A DNA stretch of 20,008 nucleotides, from the NCBI GenBank assembly GCA_964547995.1, contig CAZJRB010000128.1:1-20008 (forward strand), written 5' to 3'. Shown piece after piece: positions 1 through 6,234 of the stretch. The DNA comes from CAZJRB01 sp964547995. Its GTDB lineage: Bacteria; Planctomycetota; Planctomycetia; Pirellulales; Thermoguttaceae. A model generated the notes under the pieces. It was not told the DNA's origin and ran no database searches. It saw only the letters and a program-made list of their open reading frames with translations. The position numbers and the translations under genes were made by a program. Numbering within the stretch: the first letter of the stretch is position 1; the number at the start of each line of letters is the position of its first letter.

Positions 1-385
1 CGAAGATCGCGGCGCGGTTCTCCTCACTGTTTTCCAGGCCGAGCAGTCGTTTCTGGCCCTTGAACAGGACGGTGAGCAGGGCGTACCGGTTGGGCGCCTC
101 GGGAGATTCCGCAAGCAGGGCTGCCGCCTTGCGCGTAACGCTCTTGCAGGCTCTGCGGATGTCGACCATCGAAGTCCCCCGCATCTCCTGCGCCAGTTCC
201 CCCTCGAGCGCAGTGATCTGGGTTTTGGGAATGAGCGCGGGCTGCTCGGCAGCCGTGCAATTACCCAAACGCCCAACGGTAACTGCCAGCAAACCGGCAA
301 AACAGCAGGCAGCCAGAGTTCTAACGCATTGTGTGTTCATCGCACCATAGACCTTTTGGCGAGTTGGCCGTCGGCTGCTGGACAT
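1..385 (-). CDS. Secreted thioredoxin-like/TPR family protein, paralogue 2 (partial, 3' end beyond left edge)
   Basis: Only the first 128 codons are visible; the frame is open to the window edge. After a basic N-terminus and a hydrophobic stretch (TLAACCFAGLLAVTV), read as a signal peptide, the mature part matches the N-terminal domain of the gene at 2415-5168. Shared strings include VDIRRACKSV/IDIRRACKSV, SPEAPNRYA and GQKRLLGLENSEEN, with roughly 80% amino-acid identity over about 70 residues by eye. I chose the ATG at 385 because GGAGG lies 6 bases upstream; a second in-frame ATG at 340 gives the same signal peptide with a shorter basic region but only a weak ribosome site. It follows the transglutaminase-like gene after 27 bases, so it is probably in the same operon. 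The homology to the intact gene predicts two thioredoxin-like domains and TPRs beyond the edge, but these are not visible. The molecular function is unknown. Confidence 0.8.
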   Translation of the reverse strand, partial: MSSSRRPTRQKVYGAMNTQCVRTLAACCFAGLLAVTVGRLGNCTAAEQPALIPKTQITALEGELAQEMRGTSMVDIRRACKSVTRKAAALLAESPEAPNRYALLTVLFKGQKRLLGLENSEENRAAIF

Positions 386-391
386 TCAGTT

Positions 392-396
392 CCTCC
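392..396 (-). promoter_or_regulatory. Ribosome binding site deciding the 385 start
   Basis: GGAGG on the minus strand lies 6 bases before the ATG at 385. This favours the upstream start over the in-frame ATG at 340, which has only a distant AAGG. Confidence 0.6.
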
Positions 397-412
397 CAGG
401 ATCTGCCCCCTC

Positions 413-2305
413 CTACTCCATCGGCTTCAACTTGAAGTACTTGATACTAAGTCCTTTATTCGGGGCTTTCTGGGTGTATAGGATCTGGTTTCGTCCCTCT
501 TTCAATTCGAGTTCAACGGGTTTGGTGTCCATCCAGTCGGCTTTGGTGTAGGGAATGTCGACATCCATGAGCGTTCTCCTGTTGACGCGGAGCAGGAATT
601 GTCGGTCCACTGTCACGGAGCATACATGTGCAGTGAATTCGTACTTGCCGGCCTTGGGGAGTTCTATCGTGTAATTGAGCAATTCCGGGCGCCCGCCGCC
701 GAGGCTGTAATGCACCTGCATCGCATCCCGGTCTATGGTTTCCATGAACCTGATCTTCTCACCGTTCTTCGGCGATTTGCATGCGGCTACGGGAATGGTC
801 ATTGTGCCATCCTCGGCCACGGTGATCTTGCGGAACTTCTCAGGGATCTCCATCTGTTTGATCACTTCCTTCTCGCTGCTCACATTGGATTCTGCGAGTT
901 CTTCGCCCGTGGTCCCTATGTCTTCTATTTTCTCATCTTCGACGATGGCCAGTCTTTTGTAGAAACCGAGCAATCGCCAGAAACCACCGCTTGATCCGTG
1001 GTCACGGGGGGCAACTTCACCCAGTGCTTTCCCTAACCACTCACACATCAGCACCTGTTTGAACCCCTTGGGATCTTCTTGCGCCTGTGAGTGCAACAGA
1101 AAATCCATGGGGGGCATTCCATTGATGTGTTTGCAGAAATAAAAGTGCGGTCCCAGGACCGTCGTCCATCCGTCCGGCGTCCAGTGCGCCATGGCGCCAT
1201 GACCCGGGGAGGGTGCACGACGAGCAGGCATCCCGAAAGCATATTCCGATATCTGCCCGACAAAAGCACGGGGGCCACACGTACCGCCTTCGAGGAAGAA
1301 ATCCTGTATTCTCGACAGGTTCAAATCGGGTCGTACCGGCCTTGCGACTGCCATATAGGGGATGTCGCTTCTAACGATACGGCAGTAGCGCCATCGGTAT
1401 TCCAGGCGCGTGTGATCGGGACGGTAGTTTCGCAGCACCTTTCTAATCCATTCGATATCTTCAAGCGTGTAGGAGTCTGGAAATACAAAGCGATAGTTCC
1501 ATCCTGTACCGCCAAGTTTATCAAAAGCCGGATCCAGTATGCCGTCGTCGTATGCCTTCAGGTAATTCAGGTAGTACTTGACCAGGGACTCTTCCGCCGG
1601 GATACCGGGATAGACATAGTGCTTGCCGCAATTCTGGAGCGATACAGCCAGCGCCCAGGTTTGAAAGAAGCCTTCGTGAGAGCGCTTCGTGGCTTTTTGA
1701 ATAGCCCTGTAGCTTCGCATGGCTTGACCGTAATTGCCGGATCCACCCAGGATCATGACCTGCGCAACCAGTTCGTCGTCATTCAGGAGGTCATCGATCA
1801 GTGCTTTTTCCTCTTCGCCCTTTTGCGCAAACCCGGCCAGGCGATTCGGGGTAGCATGAGATAACAATGCGAACTTCGCCATTTTCGCATAGTGCTTGTC
1901 ATCGGCCAGGAAAACGTCAATATTTTTCAGAACAGCCCTGGCAGCCAGAAGTGCCTCCTTCTGTTTTTCTGCAAAGGCAGGGTTGCCCGGATCGTATTTC
2001 ACGGTGACTTCCTTCACGACCTTGGTCAAAGGCTCCCTGATGGTCTTGGTAACAGGCGGGACATTGCGCAGCGCACTGAGCTGCTCAATGAAGTCGGCCT
2101 TGACTTTCTCATCCACCCTGGGTGCCTGGGATACAATCTCTTTCTTCAGATCCTCCAGCATTTTGGTATATTCTGCTGCGATCTTTTCGCCCTGCGCCGT
2201 GAGCGGCTCCGCCTGTTTCGCGCCGCGCGCCTTGGGCACGTGAGACATACCCACCACCACCGCCATGGCTATCCACAATGTCGTGATCGGTCTTTGCTTC
2301 TTCAT
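413..2305 (-). CDS. Secreted transglutaminase-like protein B with C-terminal beta-sandwich-like domain
   Basis: The protein has 630 residues from the ATG at 2305, which has AAGGAG 8 bases upstream and is followed directly by a signal peptide (MKKQRPITTLWIAMAVVVGM...). The longer reading frame back to 2440 would run into the preceding gene's end and is not needed. An N-terminal helical region is followed by a helical repeat-like part and then a transglutaminase-like core: GGTCGPRAF with Cys343, then AFGMP, then GHGAMAHW with His369 and His374, then GW. The usual third catalytic residue, Asp after GW, appears to be Val. The last ~130 residues look like a carbohydrate-binding-type beta sandwich (PKAGKYEF, KPVELELKEGRNQI). 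It is a diverged paralogue of the protein at 10752-12911 along its whole length. An envelope location is inferred. Whether it has protease, transamidase or no activity cannot be told. Confidence 0.85.
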   Translation of the reverse strand: MKKQRPITTLWIAMAVVVGMSHVPKARGAKQAEPLTAQGEKIAAEYTKMLEDLKKEIVSQAPRVDEKVKADFIEQLSALRNVPPVTKTIREPLTKVVKEVTVKYDPGNPAFAEKQKEALLAARAVLKNIDVFLADDKHYAKMAKFALLSHATPNRLAGFAQKGEEEKALIDDLLNDDELVAQVMILGGSGNYGQAMRSYRAIQKATKRSHEGFFQTWALAVSLQNCGKHYVYPGIPAEESLVKYYLNYLKAYDDGILDPAFDKLGGTGWNYRFVFPDSYTLEDIEWIRKVLRNYRPDHTRLEYRWRYCRIVRSDIPYMAVARPVRPDLNLSRIQDFFLEGGTCGPRAFVGQISEYAFGMPARRAPSPGHGAMAHWTPDGWTTVLGPHFYFCKHINGMPPMDFLLHSQAQEDPKGFKQVLMCEWLGKALGEVAPRDHGSSGGFWRLLGFYKRLAIVEDEKIEDIGTTGEELAESNVSSEKEVIKQMEIPEKFRKITVAEDGTMTIPVAACKSPKNGEKIRFMETIDRDAMQVHYSLGGGRPELLNYTIELPKAGKYEFTAHVCSVTVDRQFLLRVNRRTLMDVDIPYTKADWMDTKPVELELKEGRNQILYTQKAPNKGLSIKYFKLKPME

Positions 2306-2365
2306 GGTCTTGTCTCCTTCGCTCGAGGGCTTCCGAAAAAGGTTCGGACATTGTAATTCCTTCGC

Positions 2366-2390
2366 TCCCCCGAGATAAACTCGGTGGGGG
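2366..2390 (-). other. Stem-loop between the Trx/TPR and transglutaminase-like genes
   Basis: CCCCCGAG (2367-2374) pairs with CTCGGTGGGG (from 2380) across an ATAAA loop, with one bulged T. It lies in the 109-base gap after the stop codon at 2415. Neither strand has a T-run following the stem, so it is not a convincing intrinsic terminator. It may be an mRNA processing or stabilising hairpin within the operon. Confidence 0.4.
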
Positions 2391-2414
2391 CGTTTCTCTC
2401 TTCGGGATCCCGCA

Positions 2415-5168
2415 TCACTTCTCCTCGCCCCACCGCGCAAGCCGTATCCGTTTCATCCTGTCGTAGAAAACTCCCACGGGCACGCCTGCTTTCTCGATGG
2501 CCGTCGCAGGTCCAGAATGCGGACGTGTTTCGCCGGCTGCGAGCATTCGCTCGGCTTCCGCCTCGTTCGCCCGACCCAGCTTTTCAAGAATGGTCGCCTT
2601 TGTGAGCCGCATTTCCACGACGCCATGACATTGGCATGTGTTCCCATCGAAGTCTTCCTGGCGCTGTTTGATCGCCGCGTCGATCTCGGCCAGGGCCGCC
2701 TTCCAGTCCTTGAGCCCCATGGATGCCAAGGCCCGCCCTTGCAGGCGGTCGGCCATCCAGGGATCCGGCGCCCCTACCGGCGACTCCACCCGGTCGAACA
2801 GAGCCAGGGCTTTCTTGAACTCGCCTTTCTCGATGGCCGCAAACGCGGCGTCCATCCCGCACTTTTCAATGTTCGTCTTTATCGCGGGGTGTATCCAATT
2901 GGGCACACTGCTGCCGTGAACCGGAAAGGTCAGCCCGGACATCGTCCACGCGATCGTGCCGTCCGGACGAAGCAGCACTACGTTGGGCACCCGATCCGCC
3001 GACAATATGCCCAGGCGCTGGACCAGCGGATTGTCCAGGCCACCCGGCATCATGGCCGCCTGGAACGTCCACTCGTTCTCCTTCATCAAGGCTCTGACAG
3101 CGTTGGTGTCTTCCGTAAGAAACACCACAGTCAGGGTCACATCCTTGTCGTTCGCCCGGCCGGTGTGCGCGCTGACGCTCTTCACGAAATGGCTTCTTTC
3201 GGCCGGATCCGCGGGCGGTTCGGCGAGTACGATCACGGAGTATGCGCCGGCCGAGTCCCGGGGGAAGTTGAACGGTGCGCCGCCGAGCGTCTTGAACTCC
3301 GCCCTGAACAATCGACTAGAATCAGCGGGCTCCGCGACCGCGGTGATCAACCATCGGGTCTTGTAGCGCTGGTGATGCCTGTTGTAACCCCAACGCCCGG
3401 GATTGCCCCAGAACAGCCGGTGTTGGTGCAAACGATTGCGCAGGAACGAAAGGACCGGCCACAACCCCGGATGGTCCTCTTCCGGCAAATCAAGCAGTGC
3501 CTCGCGATATCGGCCGAAAGGGGTGCCCGCGTTGGATTCGAGTGCCAGGATCGCCGCGGCGGCCAGGGCCGCCGGCGGAGCCTTGTCGCCCCCGCTCGCC
3601 TCGACAAATTCGGTCAACAGCGTTTCCGGGTCCGCATCCCCCCGCCGCAACGTGTCCGTGGCGAGACAGAAGCGCGCGACCACATCCCCACCGGGCGGCA
3701 ACTCCGTGGCCAGCACCGCCTTTGCTTCGTTGACGGCCGCTTCCAGATACTTCGGCTCGCGGGCCAGGTTCCACATGCCCAGCAGCGCGATGATCCTCCG
3801 GTTGCGCACTCGCCAGAGATCCGGGGCGGCGGGGTGCTGCTTGATGGCTGCAGCACAGAGCTTTTCCGCCTTCCGATAGTTGGCCAGCGCCTCCTGGCAC
3901 GTCAGCCGGTAATAGAGCGGAGCAGGAGTAAAACAGGCCTGGACGGCGCTCAACGTCTCTTTGGACACGTGATCGACGTTGCCGATATCCGCTACCAGGA
4001 AATCGCCTGTAAATAGATATCTCAACTGCGCGAGATATCGCTCATCGTCGAGCCACATTCCAATATTATCTTGCGTCTCCTGCCCATGCAGATAGACCCG
4101 CCCCTGGCCGTTGGCCAGGCGTGACACCGGGTCCGTGGTGGCATAGGCGCCATACGCCGAACTGGACCTGCCGCCCGGCAGATGCATCGCCGTCGCATCC
4201 AACCCGATTTTACGCAGAATGCTCTGCCCGGCGTCAGGCAATTCGTCCAGATTGAAGCTGTAGACCTCGAATCTGCCGGGGAACTGTTGCTGCTGTGCCT
4301 TGATATTGCCCAGAAAGTCCTCATAGCCCGCCGTCGCCGTTGACCAGAACACGGCCAGGCACTGATGGCCCAGGCGATCATGCGGGAACGTAACGGCGCC
4401 ACCCCCGGCCACCTTGTATGTGCCGCTGAAGACGGCATTGACCCGGTCGCCGGGGGCCTGCCTGCGCTGGAAAGCGATCACTTCACGCTCCCCCGCGCAG
4501 CGCTCGGCCATCCGGTCGCGCACCTTCTCCACGAGATCGAAGGCCTGAAGCTTGTTGGCGATGAACCAGGCGATCATCAGGCTTCGCGGTTCGGCCCGCG
4601 TGCCGCGGTAACGCGCCAACCGCTTTTCAAGCACCTGGATGCGTTCGGTCACCGTGGCATTCTTCGCTGCCAGTTCGCGTTCCGAAAGCAGCATCTCGGC
4701 CTCGAACCTCGCCTCTGCGTACTCGTCCGGCGCATCCATGAGCTTGCGAGAGGTGTCAAAGATCGCGACGCGGTTCTCCTCGCTGTTTTCCAGGCCGAGC
4801 AGTCTTTTCTGGCCATTGAACAGGATCGCCAGCGCGGCATACCGGTTGGGCGCCTCGGGGGATGCCTCAAGCAGTGCGGCCGCCTTGCGTGCAACGCTCT
4901 TGCAGGCTCTGCGGATGTCGATAGCCGATGTCCCGGTCATGCCCCGCGCCAGTTCCTGCTCAAGCGCGGTGAGCTCGGCAGCGGGGATGGGGGCGGCGGA
5001 GGCAGGATCCTGGGCCGTAGCGCACAGCGGTGTAAGCAGAAGCAACAGGCAGGGGAGAAGCAGACAACAGCGAAGTCTCCGAGGCTTCTCGACTGCGATC
5101 GATTGCTGTCGGCAGCTGTCGATTGCTGCCGATTCTCTCCCCGACACCTGAGACCTGATACCTGGCAC
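2415..5168 (-). CDS. Secreted protein with two cysteine-less thioredoxin-like domains and TPR-like repeats, paralogue 1
   Basis: It has 917 residues from a GTG at 5168, which has AGGAGG 5 bases upstream. The open frame extends to 5531 but that part overlaps the preceding gene and has no signal of its own. A basic region precedes a strong hydrophobic core (LLLPCLLLLLTPLCATAQ), a signal peptide with likely cleavage near residue 53. The N-terminal ~200 residues are helical. Around residues 257-400 lies a TlpA/redoxin-like domain (LAVFWSTATAGY, then FEVYSFNLDELPD); the usual WCxxC is replaced by ATAGY, so both redox cysteines are missing. TPR-like helices follow (about 415-490), then a second thioredoxin-like domain (about 630-760; DRVPNVVLLRPDG resembles the cis-Pro segment) also without CxxC, then C-terminal TPRs (about 770-880). 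Probably a periplasmic or envelope binding protein rather than an oxidoreductase. Confidence 0.8.
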   Translation of the reverse strand: MPGIRSQVSGRESAAIDSCRQQSIAVEKPRRLRCCLLLPCLLLLLTPLCATAQDPASAAPIPAAELTALEQELARGMTGTSAIDIRRACKSVARKAAALLEASPEAPNRYAALAILFNGQKRLLGLENSEENRVAIFDTSRKLMDAPDEYAEARFEAEMLLSERELAAKNATVTERIQVLEKRLARYRGTRAEPRSLMIAWFIANKLQAFDLVEKVRDRMAERCAGEREVIAFQRRQAPGDRVNAVFSGTYKVAGGGAVTFPHDRLGHQCLAVFWSTATAGYEDFLGNIKAQQQQFPGRFEVYSFNLDELPDAGQSILRKIGLDATAMHLPGGRSSSAYGAYATTDPVSRLANGQGRVYLHGQETQDNIGMWLDDERYLAQLRYLFTGDFLVADIGNVDHVSKETLSAVQACFTPAPLYYRLTCQEALANYRKAEKLCAAAIKQHPAAPDLWRVRNRRIIALLGMWNLAREPKYLEAAVNEAKAVLATELPPGGDVVARFCLATDTLRRGDADPETLLTEFVEASGGDKAPPAALAAAAILALESNAGTPFGRYREALLDLPEEDHPGLWPVLSFLRNRLHQHRLFWGNPGRWGYNRHHQRYKTRWLITAVAEPADSSRLFRAEFKTLGGAPFNFPRDSAGAYSVIVLAEPPADPAERSHFVKSVSAHTGRANDKDVTLTVVFLTEDTNAVRALMKENEWTFQAAMMPGGLDNPLVQRLGILSADRVPNVVLLRPDGTIAWTMSGLTFPVHGSSVPNWIHPAIKTNIEKCGMDAAFAAIEKGEFKKALALFDRVESPVGAPDPWMADRLQGRALASMGLKDWKAALAEIDAAIKQRQEDFDGNTCQCHGVVEMRLTKATILEKLGRANEAEAERMLAAGETRPHSGPATAIEKAGVPVGVFYDRMKRIRLARWGEEK
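5091..5140. repeat. GATTGCTGTC-type decamer repeat, five degenerate units
   Basis: Read on the plus strand, consecutive 10-base blocks from 5091 follow the pattern GAxTGCxxTC. Unit two is GATTGCTGTC and unit four is GATTGCTGCC; units three and five are more degenerate. The array encodes the basic region in front of the signal peptide of the gene at 2415-5168 and lies next to the heptamer array at 5141-5168. Confidence 0.6.
5141..5168 (-). repeat. GTNTCAG heptamer array at the Trx/TPR gene start, four units
   Basis: On the coding strand the units are GTGCCAG, GTATCAG, GTCTCAG and GTGTCGG. The proposed GTG start codon is the first three bases of the first unit. The same heptamer type occurs at 6194-6228 and 12889-12902, always in coding orientation and always at a gene start. 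Confidence 0.7.
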
Positions 5169-5173
5169 CTGCC

Positions 5174-5179
5174 CCTCCT
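5174..5179 (-). promoter_or_regulatory. Ribosome binding site deciding the GTG 5168 start
   Basis: AGGAGG, whose first A is the last base of the upstream gene's TGA stop, lies 5 bases before the GTG at 5168. This spacing suits translational coupling and supports the GTG over any upstream start. Confidence 0.55.
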
Positions 5180-6234
5180 CACCTCTGATAAATGGGTATA
5201 TACCGATGCGGCGTAGCCAGAATGATGATCGCCATGGGCGTCTTGTAGCTGGCGTCCTTACCGCGCTCATCCCACCCGCCTTCGGGGCCCTGCCGACGAA
5301 TGAGGGCATCGCGTATGAGTGGATACCACTCGGCATAGTAGTCGTCGCCGGCCTGCACCATCGCCTGGATGGCGTAATAGTGACCGTAATGGTAATAACC
5401 GAAGTTATTATCGATGATGGCCGGCGATCGTTCCTTGAGGAAACGCAATGCCCCCAGGACCGTTTCGGTCCCGCGCTCGCCTGCAAGCTGTGCGGCGTAT
5501 GCCCCGCCGGCGGTGCAGGCGATCGACTCATTCTGCAGCCCCGCTGATCGTCCGGCCGGAATATAGTTGAATCCGCCCGTGTTCTTGTTCACCGCCGAAT
5601 GCAAATACTTGACCACCTTGGCAATGGTCTCGTTCGGCACCACGATGCCGGCCTGCCGCGCGGAGGCGAGCCCGATGAACACCATCACCGTTACCGACGT
5701 GTCCTGGCCGCACTCCGGGTTCGGTTGATAGCGCCACCCGCCGCCGGCGTTCTGCGAACGCAGGATCACGTCAACCGCCGCCTCGATGGCTTTCTGGATG
5801 GCATCATCCTCCTCCCTGTCCCCCGTCATCCCCCACAGCTCGGTCAGCGCCAGCGTGGCGAGGCCATGCTCATACATGGAGTCTCCCAGATACCCGTCAG
5901 GCGACTCTTTCGCCTTCTTGAGCAGCCAGTCCTTGGCCTTATTCAGGGCGGCCCCGTTCGGTCCGGCCCCGGGGAACTCGGCCTTGGACATAAACGCCAT
6001 CAGGGACAGGGAAGTCACCGCCACGGACCCCCATGAACCGTCGGCCCGCTGTTTCTTGAGCAGATACTTCAGGCCCTTGTCAATCGCCTCCGACGCCTCG
6101 TCCGTGAGTTCAGGGGCATCGTTGTGCTGCGCCATGAGAGGAGTGGCGAGGAGCGACAGGATCAGCGCGATCGGTCCAACATGTCCGGCCAGTCCGACGC
6201 CTGAAACCTGAAACCTGAAACCTGAAACGATCAT
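5179..6234 (-). CDS. Secreted prenyltransferase/squalene-oxidase repeat (alpha/alpha-barrel) protein
   Basis: It has 351 residues. The ATG at 6234 overlaps the TGA of the upstream gene (ATGA), so translation is probably coupled. Residues 1-14 (MIVSGFRFQVSG...) are encoded by a heptamer repeat. A hydrophobic core (ALILSLLATPLMA) then gives a signal peptide ending near residue 35. The mature part has helical repeats with QW-like motifs typical of the squalene-hopene cyclase/prenyltransferase fold: GLKYLLKKQRADGSWG (54-69), ILRSQNAGGGWRY (157-169) and IRRQGPEGGWDE (312-323). I see no DxDD cyclase motif; the nearest is DTSV at 178-181. The protein ends RYIPIYQR, a tail I recall from related PVC proteins. 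At ~300 mature residues it is half the size of triterpene cyclases. A scaffold or ligand-binding role is more likely than terpene cyclisation. Confidence 0.85.
   Translation of the reverse strand: MIVSGFRFQVSGVGLAGHVGPIALILSLLATPLMAQHNDAPELTDEASEAIDKGLKYLLKKQRADGSWGSVAVTSLSLMAFMSKAEFPGAGPNGAALNKAKDWLLKKAKESPDGYLGDSMYEHGLATLALTELWGMTGDREEDDAIQKAIEAAVDVILRSQNAGGGWRYQPNPECGQDTSVTVMVFIGLASARQAGIVVPNETIAKVVKYLHSAVNKNTGGFNYIPAGRSAGLQNESIACTAGGAYAAQLAGERGTETVLGALRFLKERSPAIIDNNFGYYHYGHYYAIQAMVQAGDDYYAEWYPLIRDALIRRQGPEGGWDERGKDASYKTPMAIIILATPHRYIPIYQR
6194..6228 (-). repeat. GTTTCAG heptamer array at the alpha/alpha-barrel gene start, five units
   Basis: There are four perfect GTTTCAG units in tandem on the coding strand, followed by a terminal GCGTCGG unit. 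The array begins four bases after the ATG codon at 6232-6234 and is translated as the VSGFRFQVSGV part of the signal-peptide leader. Confidence 0.85.

Noticed and set aside
1091..1864. 257-codon plus-strand open frame opposite the transglutaminase-like gene
   Set aside because: Antisense shadow; the minus-strand product is conserved in its paralogue at 10752-12911.
2109..2351. Minus-strand 80-codon frame with an AAGGA site before its ATG
   Set aside because: Mostly overlaps the signal peptide and N-terminus of the gene at 413-2305 in another frame; glycine- and arginine-rich with no domain. A leader peptide is possible but unsupported.
2366..2390. Hairpin as a rho-independent terminator
   Set aside because: No run of T follows the stem on either strand, and the downstream gene appears to belong to the same operon.
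2517..4016. 499-codon plus-strand open frame opposite the Trx/TPR gene
   Set aside because: Antisense to a gene with a signal peptide and recognisable domains and with a closely related paralogue; no protein-like character of its own.
5169..5531. Upstream extension of the Trx/TPR frame to 5531
   Set aside because: It would overlap the conserved C-terminal half of the alpha/alpha-barrel gene and put about 120 unrelated residues before a clear signal peptide.
5141..6228. Heptamer arrays as CRISPR-like repeats
   Set aside because: The units are contiguous, 7 bases long and without spacers; no cas genes are present.
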